DNA of 64,000 nt from Flavobacterium johnsoniae UW101 (GCF_000016645.1 NC_009441.1:2728001-2792000), one strand, 5' to 3'; numbered from the stretch's first letter, positions 8,364-18,259 are shown. Notes: generated by a model not told the origin, from the letters alone. Made by a program: numbers and translations.

Positions 8364-9560
8364 TTATCTATTGTTGTACACCAATAAAGCCTCTTTTAAG
8401 ATGTTTACTGCTGTAATTAGATCTTTTTTGTTTAAAACGTATGCAATTCGCACCTGATTCAATCCCATTCCCGGAGTAGAATAAAATCCTTTTGCGGGTG
8501 CGATCATAACAGTTTCGCCGTTTAAATTATAACTTTCTAAAAGCCATTGAGCGAAATCATCAGAATCTTCAATTGGCAGCTGGGCAATACAGTAAAAAGC
8601 ACCTTTTGGTTTCGTTACAATGACACCTTCAATTTTATTTAATTCAGAAATTAAGGTGTTACGACGTTCTTTATATTCGCCAATTACTTCGTCAAAATAA
8701 CTTTGCGGCGTATCAATAGCTGCTTCACAGGCAATCTGCTCAATTGTTGGCGGACTTAAACGCGCCTGAGCAAATTTCATAACAGTTGCAAGAACATCTT
8801 TATTTTTAGTAATCAAACATCCAATTCTGGCACCGCACATACTGTAACGTTTAGAAACAGAATCTACCATGATTACGTTTTGCTGTACATCTTCCAGATT
8901 CATTACAGAAAAATGCACATCATCTCCATCATATAAAAATTCGCGGTAAACTTCGTCAGCAATTAAATATAAATCATGTTTTTTAATTAATTCTGCTAAT
9001 TGTTTAATTTCTGTTTCAGAATATAAATATCCAGTCGGATTTCCAGGGTTGCAAATCAGAATAGCTTTTGTTTTTGGCGTAATTAACTTTTCTACTTCGT
9101 CAATACTTGGCAGTGCAAAAGCCGTTTCAATAGTAGAAACAAGAGGCACTACAGTTGCACTTGTAGAAGATGCAAATGCATGATAATTAGCATAAAATGG
9201 TTCCGGGATAATGATTTCATCTCCTGGATCTGTAATTGTGGCCAGTGCAAAAAGTAAGGCTTCAGAACCACCAGTTGTAACAATGATGTCTTCTGTGTTA
9301 ACGTTTACATTTTGGCGCTGGTAAAAATGAGCTAATTTTTTTCTATAGCTTTCATATCCGGCAGACGGACTGTATTCTATAATACTCAAATCAATATTTT
9401 TTACCGCCTCGATGGCCACTTCCGGTGTCTTGATATCCGGTTGACCAATGTTTAAGTGATACACCTTGTGTCCTTTTTTCTTTGCTAAATCAGCATAAGG
9501 AGCCAGCTTGCGTATCGGTGATTCAGGCATGTTTCTGCCCTTTTGAGAAATTGTTGGCAT
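8364..9560 (-). CDS. Pyridoxal-phosphate aspartate-type aminotransferase
   Basis: A 398-residue class I/II aminotransferase that most resembles aspartate/aromatic aminotransferases of the AAT-I fold. The PLP-binding Lys is at residue 237 in DSVSKRYSMCGARIG. The cofactor-binding segments are GGSEALLFAL (phosphate-binding turn), CNPGNPTGYL (Asn contact) and ADEVYREF (Asp/Tyr contacts). The C-terminus has the substrate-binding Arg region LNQVRIAYVLN. The exact substrate is not decidable from sequence; aspartate with 2-oxoglutarate is the usual assignment. It is transcribed divergently from the retropepsin gene. Confidence 0.92.
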   Translation of the reverse strand: MPTISQKGRNMPESPIRKLAPYADLAKKKGHKVYHLNIGQPDIKTPEVAIEAVKNIDLSIIEYSPSAGYESYRKKLAHFYQRQNVNVNTEDIIVTTGGSEALLFALATITDPGDEIIIPEPFYANYHAFASSTSATVVPLVSTIETAFALPSIDEVEKLITPKTKAILICNPGNPTGYLYSETEIKQLAELIKKHDLYLIADEVYREFLYDGDDVHFSVMNLEDVQQNVIMVDSVSKRYSMCGARIGCLITKNKDVLATVMKFAQARLSPPTIEQIACEAAIDTPQSYFDEVIGEYKERRNTLISELNKIEGVIVTKPKGAFYCIAQLPIEDSDDFAQWLLESYNLNGETVMIAPAKGFYSTPGMGLNQVRIAYVLNKKDLITAVNILKEALLVYNNR

Positions 9561-9650
9561 GAGTATAAATTATTGAAGTGCAAATTTGCATTTTTTTTTC
9601 GAAATTAACGTAAACAATACGAGTACTTATAAAAATGTAACAATAATAAA

Positions 9651-9658
9651 TATATTTG
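9651..9658 (+). promoter_or_regulatory. -7 element (TATATTTG) for protease gene
   Basis: A perfect TAnnTTTG lies 25 bases before the chosen ATG at 9684. No clear TTG -33 partner is seen. Confidence 0.45.
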
Positions 9659-9683
9659 CTAATTTTATAATAAAATATTGCCA

Positions 9684-11018
9684 ATGAAAAAATATATAGC
9701 CCTGTTTTTTGGCTTATTGCTGCCTTTTTGCTTAAAAGCTCAAGATAGTTTCACTATTGAGAACAATAAAAAAAAGGCTGTAATCCCTTTTAAATTGATA
9801 AACAACCTCATTTTTATTCCGATAAAAGTAAACGGAATAGAACTGAATTTTCTATTAGATTCAGGTGTCGAAGAAACCATTTTGTTTAGTATGGATGAAA
9901 TGCAGGAAGTTAAATTCAATAATGTCGAAAAAATCAAACTTAGAGGGTTAGGATCTGAAAATGAAATTGAAGGTTTGAAATCAACAAAAAATACTTTTGA
10001 AACGCATGGGTTAAGATCAGACAATCATATGTTGTTTGTAATTTTAGATCAGAGTTTTAATCTTTCATCTCATATTGGTATTCCGGTTAACGGTATTATA
10101 GGCTATAAATTTTTTAAGAATAATTTGATTGAAGTTAATTACGAAAAAAAGAAAATTACGGTTCATACCGACAATGAATCTATTAGGAGAAGACTCAACA
10201 ATAAGTTTAAATCTATTCCTATTACAATCGAAAAATCGAAACCTTATATTTATACAAATGCTGTAGTTGACAGTGTAGATATTAAAGCTAAACTGCTCAT
10301 TGATATAGGCAATAGTGATGCTTTCTGGATTTTTGAAAACAATAAAATAAAGCTTCCAAAAAAGAACTTTCCAGATTTTTTAGGAAAAGGTTTCAGCGGT
10401 GATATTGAAGGACATCGTGCCAGAATAAAAATGTTTTCAATTGATGAGTTTGATTTTAAAAAACCAATAGTAGCATTTCCGGATTCATCATCAATTCGAA
10501 ATGTAAAAATGGTACCGGATAGAATAGGTTCAGTAGGGGGCGAAGTATTAAAACGATTTACAGTTGTTTTAGACTACAAGAACCAGAAGCTGTATTTGAA
10601 AAAAAATAATAAATTCTCTGAACCTTTTACCTATAATAAAAGCGGTATAACAATTCAGCACAACGGTTTGCAATGGGTTCAGGAAACAGTTCATTTAGAA
10701 ACTGTCAAGGTTGCAGGATCATTGAGCGAGGCCGAAATGGCAGCAAATAATAATGGCAGCGGAGGAAATTTCAGATATAAATTTTCTTTAAAACCAATTT
10801 ATGAAATTGTTAATATTAGAAAATTTTCTGCGGCTGAAAAAAGCGGTTTACAAAAAGGTGATATTATTGTAAGTATTAACAACGAAAGACCTTATAAATA
10901 TTCTTTACAGCAGATTAACCAGCTTTTAAAATCTGAACATGATATATGGATCACGATAGAAGTAGAAAGAAACAGTCTGATTTTAAAGTTTAGATTTAAG
11001 CTTGAAGATGAATTGTAG
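9684..11018 (+). CDS. Exported retropepsin-like aspartyl protease with PDZ domain
   Basis: A 444-residue secreted or periplasmic protein. The ATG at 9684 is preferred to the TTG at 9678 because a clean signal peptide follows (KKYIALFFGLLLPFCLKAQ). Two retropepsin-like lobes follow. The first has the catalytic-type motif LLDSGVEETIL near residues 55-65; the second has LLIDIGNSDAFWIF near residue 208. The second carries Ile in the middle of the D-x-G triplet, so one lobe may be weakened. Residues ~385-440 form a PDZ domain (AEKSGLQKGDIIVSINNERPY). This DSG-lobe plus PDZ layout is common in Bacteroidota. Its substrate is unknown. Confidence 0.87.
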   Translation: MKKYIALFFGLLLPFCLKAQDSFTIENNKKKAVIPFKLINNLIFIPIKVNGIELNFLLDSGVEETILFSMDEMQEVKFNNVEKIKLRGLGSENEIEGLKSTKNTFETHGLRSDNHMLFVILDQSFNLSSHIGIPVNGIIGYKFFKNNLIEVNYEKKKITVHTDNESIRRRLNNKFKSIPITIEKSKPYIYTNAVVDSVDIKAKLLIDIGNSDAFWIFENNKIKLPKKNFPDFLGKGFSGDIEGHRARIKMFSIDEFDFKKPIVAFPDSSSIRNVKMVPDRIGSVGGEVLKRFTVVLDYKNQKLYLKKNNKFSEPFTYNKSGITIQHNGLQWVQETVHLETVKVAGSLSEAEMAANNNGSGGNFRYKFSLKPIYEIVNIRKFSAAEKSGLQKGDIIVSINNERPYKYSLQQINQLLKSEHDIWITIEVERNSLILKFRFKLEDEL

Positions 11019-11153
11019 TTTCTTTTTTATGATTTTTCAATACGAAAAAATATTTACATCTTAATATCTATATATTTAAAAAATTAATAAGAAAATTAAG
11101 TTTTTTTAGAAAGTAAGCACATATTTTATTATGTTTAACCAAAATAATAATTT

Positions 11154-13769
11154 ATGGCCAAAAACTACATTAATTTCTTACAATTTTTATTGTTTTTTGT
11201 TTTTTTAACGGTTTTATCTCCAAAAGTTTATTCGCAATGTGCTGGTAATGAAGGTTCTGTCACAATTTGTGACGTCGAAAATATTGCGAATAGATCAGTT
11301 TCTTTATTTTCTTTTTTAGGAGGAAGCCCTGTACCCGGCGGAACATGGTCTGATGATGATGGTTCCAGAGGTTTGAGTACTACAACAGGAATCTTAAATG
11401 CCCAAGCTATTAGGGCTGGGGGAACCTATCAATATACATATACAGCTCCTGGCGCGGGATGTGCTGCTAATACGGCAAAAGTTTTGGTTACAATTGGTGC
11501 ATTCGAAGGATTTCCAGCTCCATATGCAACAAAATGCAGTGATGAAAACACCTATAATTTGTTTTCTGCATTTAATAGTACAGTAATCAGTCCGCATACT
11601 AATGGAACATGGAGAGATAGTTCAGGTAATGTTATTCCTCCATTGCTTACTATAACCAACATGAATGGTAATTTTCAATATTCTTATACTGTACCGCCTG
11701 TTCCCGGATGCGATACAGCACCTTTAACAACTTCAATAACACTTACTGTTATCAGGGCGCCGCAACCGGGAACAGGTCGAGATTTACTTTTGTGCGGCAC
11801 GACTGATTTAGATGGTTATACTGCTTTTGATGTCAGTACTTTATTATCTGGTCAGGACCCTGATGGAAGATGGAGCGGCAGAGGCATAACCTCTCCTTCA
11901 AATCCGGTTGTTAATCTTAAACAAGTATTTGCAACATACGGACCTGGCGAGTATGCTTATAATTATACTGTTTTATCAGACAATGATAATTGCCCGGATA
12001 AAACAACAACGATGATAATCACACTCGAAAAAAGATTAGATTTTACCGGAGCCAAAATTGAAATTGAGAAAAATATTTGCGAAGATGAAATAAACACTGC
12101 AACCTATACTGCAACAATTACGCAGGGAGCAGAAGCAATACCAGATAATGAGTACAACGTTACATTTAACGTGTCCGGACCAAATGGCGGAACAGAAACA
12201 ATAAAAGCATTTTTTGTAAACGGTAAACTCAGTTTTCCTGTAAATTCTGCTTACTTTAGACAGGTTGGAGTTTTTCATGTAACCGTTACTGGTATTGTTG
12301 CTGTAGATAGTAAAGGAGCCTGCCGTAACATCATAAATAATTTAACTACAGATTTAGAAATTCATACACTGCCTTATTTAGACGGAGCTGTTTTAACTCC
12401 GGAACCCACATGCCAAAATAAAAATGCATTAGTACATCTTACCAATGCCTTACGCTTAGGAGACGGAAATTATAATATTCGATATAATATAACCGGAGAT
12501 AATTCGGCATTAGGCCAAACGGCAAACATTACAGTTGCGGGCGGCATTTCAACTTTTATAGTTCCGGGAAGTTTAAATATAAAAAGCGGTGTATCAACTA
12601 TTACTATTACGAATATTACAAACACAGCAACAGGCTGTACAAATACTGCCACAATTAGAGGAGACTTAATTATTAATCCTTTGCCCAATGCTGCAACAGT
12701 AAATGTTGTTGTAAATGATTATTGTTTAAACGATCCGGTTACGGTAACAGTTTCGGGATTAGGAACATTGACCGATGTTACAGTATCTTATATGCTTCAG
12801 GATAGTAATTTAAGTACTTTAGAATCTGTTGCCCTGTCTGTCACTAACGGAAAAGCCGATTTTGTAATACCTGCCAGCTTGCTTTTAAACACAGGATCGA
12901 CAATTATATCGGTTTTGAATTTGAAAAATAATATTACCAATTGCGATGTCAATCTAAACAACGTTTTAGATAGTTTTATAATACATCCAATTCCGGTAAA
13001 ACCAACTGTTAGTCCATTGTCATTTTGTAAAGTCGATGAAGTAGCGGTAGAAAACTTAACTCCAAAAGGAAACCAGTATAAATGGTACGATTCAGCAACA
13101 GCGACAACGCCCCTTGCAGGTACAACAGTTTTACAATCTGGGAATTACTATGTTAGAGAAACTTCAGTGGCTGGATGTACATCTGAACCTGCAGAAGTTC
13201 CGGTTACAATAAACGATTCTCCCGTTCCTGTACTAAATTCAGACGGGCAGAATTTCTGCGGATTAACTAATCCAACTATTGGAGATTTGTCAAACAATAC
13301 CAACATACCTGCAACAGTAGTCTGGTATGATGCACCTGATAACGGCAATCTGCTTTCAGCTTCAACTCGTTTGACTGAGCAGGGAAGATATTATGGATTT
13401 AACTTTCCAAATTCGGCTTGTTTTTCTTCAGAATATATTGAAGTTACTGTTGCATTAACAGATTGTGACAATGTGCCGAACGACTTTTTTATTCCCGATG
13501 GGTTTTCACCAAATGGAGACGGTATAAATGATTCATTTGTTATTAAAGATATTGAATTTCTATATCCAAATTATACACTTGAAATTTTTAATAGATACGG
13601 AAACGGAATGTATAAAGGAGATAAAAATAAACCCGCCTGGGACGGAATGAATTACGAAAAGAGCGGTATTGCCGGCGGTGTTGCGCCAAATGGAGTTTAT
13701 TTTTATGTATTGCATTTTAATAAAGATAACAAACCGCCAAAACAAGGCCGTCTTTATTTAAATCGATAA
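11154..13769 (+). CDS. T9SS type-B secreted adhesin-like protein
   Basis: An 871-residue cell-surface or secreted protein. It has a Sec signal peptide (about residues 1-27, ending VYSQC). Next come Thr/Gly/Asn-rich beta domains with regularly spaced Cys pairs, resembling Ig/PKD-like adhesin modules. The last ~90 residues are the gliding-motility-associated C-terminal domain: NDFFIPDGFSPNGDGINDSF, later LEIFNRYGNGMYKG, and the ending QGRLYLNR. That domain is the type-B sorting signal of the type IX secretion system. The next two genes encode a PorP/SprF protein and a PorE-like OmpA protein, the usual partners for export and attachment of type-B cargo (SprB/SprF in gliding). No catalytic domain is seen. 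Confidence 0.92.
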   Translation: MAKNYINFLQFLLFFVFLTVLSPKVYSQCAGNEGSVTICDVENIANRSVSLFSFLGGSPVPGGTWSDDDGSRGLSTTTGILNAQAIRAGGTYQYTYTAPGAGCAANTAKVLVTIGAFEGFPAPYATKCSDENTYNLFSAFNSTVISPHTNGTWRDSSGNVIPPLLTITNMNGNFQYSYTVPPVPGCDTAPLTTSITLTVIRAPQPGTGRDLLLCGTTDLDGYTAFDVSTLLSGQDPDGRWSGRGITSPSNPVVNLKQVFATYGPGEYAYNYTVLSDNDNCPDKTTTMIITLEKRLDFTGAKIEIEKNICEDEINTATYTATITQGAEAIPDNEYNVTFNVSGPNGGTETIKAFFVNGKLSFPVNSAYFRQVGVFHVTVTGIVAVDSKGACRNIINNLTTDLEIHTLPYLDGAVLTPEPTCQNKNALVHLTNALRLGDGNYNIRYNITGDNSALGQTANITVAGGISTFIVPGSLNIKSGVSTITITNITNTATGCTNTATIRGDLIINPLPNAATVNVVVNDYCLNDPVTVTVSGLGTLTDVTVSYMLQDSNLSTLESVALSVTNGKADFVIPASLLLNTGSTIISVLNLKNNITNCDVNLNNVLDSFIIHPIPVKPTVSPLSFCKVDEVAVENLTPKGNQYKWYDSATATTPLAGTTVLQSGNYYVRETSVAGCTSEPAEVPVTINDSPVPVLNSDGQNFCGLTNPTIGDLSNNTNIPATVVWYDAPDNGNLLSASTRLTEQGRYYGFNFPNSACFSSEYIEVTVALTDCDNVPNDFFIPDGFSPNGDGINDSFVIKDIEFLYPNYTLEIFNRYGNGMYKGDKNKPAWDGMNYEKSGIAGGVAPNGVYFYVLHFNKDNKPPKQGRLYLNR

Positions 13770-13803
13770 ATCTCTTTTTTATATTATTTAATATAATTTT
13801 CAA

Positions 13804-14730
13804 ATGAAAAAAATACTACTCCTTATAAATTTCCTCTTTTACTTATCAGTTTCTGCGCAGCAAGATCCCGAGTATACACATTATATGTATAATATGAGCG
13901 TTGTAAACCCGGCATACGCAACAGGAGTTCCGGCTATGATGAATTTTGGAGCCTTATACAGAACTCAATGGGTAGGCGCTGTTGGTGCTCCTAAAACATT
14001 CACTTTTTTTGGACATACTGCCATTACAGATAAAATAGAAGCAGGTTTATCTTTTATTTCAGATGATATAGGTGACGGTGCTAAAAAAGAAAATAACATT
14101 TATGCTGATTTTGCATACGTTTTAAATCTGGGAGGGAAAAATAAACTATCTCTTGGATTAAAAGCAGGTTTTTCGTCTATACAAAGTAATTTTAACGGAT
14201 TTCGTTTTACAGATCCGCAAACTGATTTTGCTTTTTCAGAAAATATAAATGCAACAAAGCCAAACATTGGAGTTGGAGCTTATTATTTTAGAGACAATCT
14301 TTACATAGGATTGTCTGCTCCTAATTTATTGAAATCAAAATACATTGAAGAAAAATCAGGAATTAATGCTTTTGGAGCCGAAGAAATACATACCTTTTTA
14401 ACCGCAGGATATGTTTTTCAGGTTAATAATATGTGGAAAATTAAACCTGCTTTTATGTCAAAATTTGTAAAAGGCGCTCCAATTACTTTAGACGTTACGG
14501 CAAATGTTTTGTATAATGAAAAATTTGAATTTGGAGCTGCATATAGAATAGATGATTCAGTAAGTGCTTTGTTTAATATTAATGTTACTCCTTCGCTTAG
14601 AGTAGGTTATGCTTACGATTATACGCTTACTAATTTTGGTCAGTTCAATTCAGGAACTCACGAAATTATGCTCCTCTTTGATCTTGATTTATTAGGAAAA
14701 GGGTTTGATAAATCTCCAAGATTCTTTTAA
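13804..14730 (+). CDS. PorP/SprF family type IX secretion membrane protein
   Basis: A 308-residue outer-membrane beta-barrel protein. The signal peptide ends at SVSAQQ and is followed by the family's N-terminal motif DPEYTHYMYNMSVVNPAYA. Alternating hydrophobic strands run through to the C-terminal segment typical of the barrel (HEIMLLFDLDLLGKG). PorP/SprF proteins are needed for secretion or surface display of neighbouring type-B CTD proteins. The gene starts 34 bp after the adhesin gene and ends one base before the ATG of the OmpA gene, so the three very likely form one operon. Confidence 0.93.
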   Translation: MKKILLLINFLFYLSVSAQQDPEYTHYMYNMSVVNPAYATGVPAMMNFGALYRTQWVGAVGAPKTFTFFGHTAITDKIEAGLSFISDDIGDGAKKENNIYADFAYVLNLGGKNKLSLGLKAGFSSIQSNFNGFRFTDPQTDFAFSENINATKPNIGVGAYYFRDNLYIGLSAPNLLKSKYIEEKSGINAFGAEEIHTFLTAGYVFQVNNMWKIKPAFMSKFVKGAPITLDVTANVLYNEKFEFGAAYRIDDSVSALFNINVTPSLRVGYAYDYTLTNFGQFNSGTHEIMLLFDLDLLGKGFDKSPRFF

Positions 14731-14731
14731 A

Positions 14732-16870
14732 ATGAAAAATATGAAAAAACTACTCGTTATTATATTCGTATTTTCAATACAGTTTATAAATGCTCAGGAT
14801 CAGGAATTGATAAGAGCAAAGAAATTTTTTGACAGAACTTACTACAGCGAAGCAATCTTTTTGTATCAAAAACTGGCTGATGACAGACCTTCGCAGGAAG
14901 TAATTAAAAACTTAGCCGATTCGTATTTTTACACCAATGATTTGGTAAAAGCCCAGCGTTATTACCGACTTTTAGTAAAAAACTACAATAACAATTTAGA
15001 CAGAGAATACTATTTTAGATATGCTCAAACTTTAAAAGCAACCAATAGTTTTGATGATGCAAATGAAGTTTTAAAAGAATATTATGCAAAATCTTCAAAT
15101 ACAGAAGATGTTATCAATTTCGAAAAAGACATTAAAACTTTAGAAAATGTAACCGCAATTGGTAAACGATTCGAGATCAAAAACCTGCCAATAAATACAC
15201 CAAATTCAGAGTTTGGAGCAGTTGAATATAAAGGTAATTTGGTTTTTGCCGGCGTTAAATTGAAACCCGGAATTTTCGATAAAAAATTTAAATGGGATAA
15301 TGCGACGTATTTAAATTTGGTTACAATCCCTCTCAAAAACATCAATTCTGCAGATTCTATTGTGCATTATTTTGCCAAAGAATTAAAAACAGGAATGCAC
15401 GAATCAAATGCTGTTTTTACAAAAGACGGCAAAACAATGTACTTTACCAGAAACAATTCTAAAAACGGAACGAAAAAAAGAGATGATAAAAAGATTTCAA
15501 ACCTCCAGATTTTTAAAGCCGAATTGGTAGAAGGAAAATGGACTAATATTTCATCATTACCTTTTAACAGCCCAAATTATTCTGTAGAACATCCAGCTTT
15601 AAGTGCCGATGAAAAAGTGTTGTATTTTGCTTCAGATATGCCGGGAACTTACGGTTCATTTGATATTTATTCTGTAAATATTAATAAAGGTGCATTTGAT
15701 ACTCCAAAAAACCTTGGGCCGTTGGTGAATACAGATAAAAGAGAACAATTTCCTTTTGCTTCTGCAGATAATAAACTATACTTTTCTTCAGACGGACATT
15801 TAGGGTACGGATCTTTAGATGTTTTTGTTTCTGACATAAACGGAAACGAATATTCTAAGCCGGTAAATATTGGTTTGCCTTTAAATTCAAATTTAGATGA
15901 TTTTGCTTTCAATATTAATTCAGAAACCAAAGAAGGATATTTTGCATCCAATAGAGAAGGAGGAAAAGGGAACGACGATATTTACCAATTTAAAGAAATC
16001 AAAGATCTAATTGTAGAAGACTGTAAGCAGTTTATTGCCGGGGTTATTACAGATATTGATACTAAACTGGCATTAGAAAGTGCAACCGTAATTCTACAGG
16101 ATTCTGAAAATAAAACCTTAAATACTGTTACGACTTCTGCCGATGGAAAATTTAGTTTTACAGCAGCTTGTGAGACATCTTATAAAGTTTCGGCTTTTAA
16201 AGAGAAATACACAAACGAGTCTGTAACTTTAACTTTAGATAAAACGAGAGATAAGATCAATGATGCTTCTTTAGCATTAAAATCTTTAGAAGTCATCAAA
16301 TTAGAAGAAAAAGAAAAAGCCGAAAAGAAAAGGCAGCAGGAAATTATTATTGAAGAAGAAAATAAGAAGAAAACAGAACTTGCGGCTATTGAATTAAAAA
16401 AGAAAGAGAAAAAAGCCAAAGAAGCCGAAATCGCTGCTGCTGAGGTTAGGAAGAATGAAAAAGTAAAAGAAATTTTAGAGAAAGAAAAAGATGTTATAAG
16501 AGATAAAGACCGTTTAATTATCAAAACAGATCCTATTTATTTTGACTATAATTTGTGGTACATTCGTAAAGAATCGAAAGTGGTTTTAGGCAGAGTAGTT
16601 GAGCTGATGAAAAAATATCCGGGAATGGTAATCGAAATTGGCTCGCACACAGATTCACGAGGAAATGAAAAATTCAATGCCGATTTATCTCAAAAAAGAG
16701 CTAATTCAACCAGAGAATTTATAATCCAGTCAGGAATTGAAGCTAAGAGGATTTCTGCAAAAGGTTACGGAGAATCAGTTCCTATTATAAAATGTAAAAC
16801 CGATGATGCCTGCTCTGAAGAAGAACATGAATTAAACCGAAGATCAGAATTTGTGATTAAGAGTTTATAG
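14732..16870 (+). CDS. PorE-like OmpA family protein (TPR, PD40, CRD, OmpA)
   Basis: A 712-residue exported protein. The ATG at 14732, one base after the sprF stop, gives a good signal peptide ending INAQ. Domains in order: TPR-like helices (~25-140), WD40/PD40-type beta-propeller repeats (~150-425, with NSPNYSVEHPALSADEKVLYFASD and similar), a carboxypeptidase-regulatory-like domain (~435-520), a Lys/Glu-rich coiled coil (~525-595), and an OmpA peptidoglycan-binding domain (IEIGSHTDSRGN, then LNRRSEF). This order matches PorE of the Porphyromonas T9SS, which links the secretion machine to peptidoglycan. Here it is a likely paralogue dedicated to the upstream adhesin. Confidence 0.9.
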   Translation: MKNMKKLLVIIFVFSIQFINAQDQELIRAKKFFDRTYYSEAIFLYQKLADDRPSQEVIKNLADSYFYTNDLVKAQRYYRLLVKNYNNNLDREYYFRYAQTLKATNSFDDANEVLKEYYAKSSNTEDVINFEKDIKTLENVTAIGKRFEIKNLPINTPNSEFGAVEYKGNLVFAGVKLKPGIFDKKFKWDNATYLNLVTIPLKNINSADSIVHYFAKELKTGMHESNAVFTKDGKTMYFTRNNSKNGTKKRDDKKISNLQIFKAELVEGKWTNISSLPFNSPNYSVEHPALSADEKVLYFASDMPGTYGSFDIYSVNINKGAFDTPKNLGPLVNTDKREQFPFASADNKLYFSSDGHLGYGSLDVFVSDINGNEYSKPVNIGLPLNSNLDDFAFNINSETKEGYFASNREGGKGNDDIYQFKEIKDLIVEDCKQFIAGVITDIDTKLALESATVILQDSENKTLNTVTTSADGKFSFTAACETSYKVSAFKEKYTNESVTLTLDKTRDKINDASLALKSLEVIKLEEKEKAEKKRQQEIIIEEENKKKTELAAIELKKKEKKAKEAEIAAAEVRKNEKVKEILEKEKDVIRDKDRLIIKTDPIYFDYNLWYIRKESKVVLGRVVELMKKYPGMVIEIGSHTDSRGNEKFNADLSQKRANSTREFIIQSGIEAKRISAKGYGESVPIIKCKTDDACSEEEHELNRRSEFVIKSL

Positions 16871-16890
16871 ATCTTTTTAAATACTATTAT

Positions 16891-16923
16891 AAACCCGACA
16901 GGTTTCAAAAACCTGTCGGGTTT
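16891..16923 (+). terminator. Terminator of T9SS triad operon
   Basis: A perfect stem AAACCCGACAGGTTT/AAACCTGTCGGGTTT with loop CAA, 20 bases past the OmpA gene stop. Confidence 0.85.
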
Positions 16924-17014
16924 AATTTTGTAATCAATATTTTTTAAAAATCTTTTTCTTGAGTTCTTTTTTATTAATTTTATAGAATAACCATGAAATA
17001 AAAATTGTTCAAAT

Positions 17015-17500
17015 ATGAAAAATCTAGTTTTACCATGTCTGCTAGTAATCTGCATTGGATTTCAAAGCTGTAAAAATGACGAAAAACAAAAAGAAGAAGC
17101 TGCAGCTAAAGCAGATGCAGAAACAGTTGTGAGCAGTGAGTGTTATCAAGCTGTGTACGAAAAAGATACAATTGCCTTAAAACTGAATACTTTAAAAAAC
17201 GGAAAACTAAGCGGTAATATGATTATGAAAGTTGCTCCTTCTACAGTTAGAACTGGTGAAGTTGCAGGAGAATTTCATGGTGATACCTTATTTATAGATT
17301 ACACCTTTAAGGATAATGTAAATAAAGACAAAACATTTAAAAACCCAATGGCATTTTTAAAACGAGATAAACAGCTTATTTTAGGAAACGGCACCATGCA
17401 GACTACAATGGGAGTTACTTATTTAGTAAAAGATAAACCTATCGATTTTGATCGTGTAAAATATAAATTCGACAGCGCAGAATGTGCCGACAAAAAATAA
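17015..17500 (+). CDS. Small lipoprotein of unknown function
   Basis: A 161-residue predicted lipoprotein. The signal peptide ends in the lipobox FQSC (Cys at about residue 19), followed by a Lys/Glu/Ala-rich linker. The mature domain looks like one small beta-barrel: alternating short strands with GNMIMKVAPSTVRTGEVAGEF and DTLFIDYTFKD, and a single Cys pair candidate at SECYQ and near the C-terminus (SAECADKK). I do not recognise a named family. It has its own downstream terminator and stands alone between the T9SS triad and a convergent gene. Confidence 0.85.
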   Translation: MKNLVLPCLLVICIGFQSCKNDEKQKEEAAAKADAETVVSSECYQAVYEKDTIALKLNTLKNGKLSGNMIMKVAPSTVRTGEVAGEFHGDTLFIDYTFKDNVNKDKTFKNPMAFLKRDKQLILGNGTMQTTMGVTYLVKDKPIDFDRVKYKFDSAECADKK

Positions 17501-17536
17501 GATATTAAACCTGCCAAGTTTAACTTATAATCATAA

Positions 17537-17568
17537 AAAAAGCCGTTTCTAATTCAGAAACGGCTTTT
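17537..17568. terminator. Bidirectional terminator between convergent genes
   Basis: AAAAGCCGTTTCT pairs with AGAAACGGCTTTT around AATTC, between the plus-strand lipoprotein and the minus-strand DUF1573 gene. Confidence 0.8.
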
Positions 17569-17590
17569 ACTATTTTTAGATTTTATTTTT

Positions 17591-17971
17591 TTATAAAACT
17601 TCACCTTTAATTTTTAGAGCTACACGCCCGTCAGGATAATTGACAGCATTGGTTTCAACCGTAATTGTTTTACGAATTGGACCACTTGCCATGTTGTATT
17701 TTACATCAATTTTTCCTTTTTTACCCGGCATAATAGCTGCGGCAGGTTTAGTAACAACGATTGAACTTAATGTCGATTCCGCACCAACAATTAAAAGCGG
17801 TGCATCGCCGGTGTTTGTAAATTCAAAGGAGCGTACTCCATTATCAGTCTTTGAAATTTTTCCATAATCAATCGTATTGTCCGGGGCTGCAAATTCAATC
17901 TTTGGGCCATTTTGTGCATAACCTATTGCGCTAAACAATACGACAGCAATAAAAGAGGCAACATTTTTCAT
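17591..17971 (-). CDS. DUF1573 domain protein
   Basis: A 126-residue exported protein of the DUF1573 family. I start it at the ATG at 17971, where a signal peptide begins (MKNVASFIAVVLFSAIGYAQ), not at the longer frame open to 18022. The mature part is one Ig-like (ASH-like) domain with the family pattern TIDYGKISKTDNGVRSFEFTN, then GDAPLLI and MPGKKGKIDVKYN. DUF1573 proteins are abundant in Bacteroidota and generally of unknown role. It is transcribed divergently from valS. Confidence 0.9.
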   Translation of the reverse strand: MKNVASFIAVVLFSAIGYAQNGPKIEFAAPDNTIDYGKISKTDNGVRSFEFTNTGDAPLLIVGAESTLSSIVVTKPAAAIMPGKKGKIDVKYNMASGPIRKTITVETNAVNYPDGRVALKIKGEVL

Positions 17972-18108
17972 TTTGAAATTGTTTTTAAGTTGTAAGTAAA
18001 TATACATTGTTTTAATTAACACACAAATTATTAATTCGTTTTTTATAGTCTACTTAATTATTTACTTTTGCTGTCAGTTATAAATACAAAAATTGAACCA
18101 GTTTTTTT

Positions 18109-18250
18109 GTTTAACTGTTTAATCGTTTATTTGTTTAATCGTTGAGATTGATTTATAAATGATTTTTTTAAACAGAAATAAGAAAACAAATCAATTTGAA
18201 ATTTGATGATCAAAACCGATAACGGTTAAACAAAATTAACGATTAAACAA
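18109..18250. repeat. Inverted word repeats upstream of valS
   Basis: The words GTTTAACTGTTTAATCG and TTTGTTTAATCGTT (18109-18143) recur inverted as CGGTTAAACAAAATTAACGATTAAACAA (in pieces, 18218-18250). They could form a long imperfect hairpin ending just before the valS ATG at 18260. They may be a regulatory leader or one of the intergenic word-repeat families in this genome. Confidence 0.4.
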
Positions 18251-18259
18251 CCCTAGTAA

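Noticed and set aside
12036..13745. Several antisense frames inside the T9SS adhesin gene
   Set aside because: They lack start context and match no family, and the plus frame has a signal peptide and CTD.
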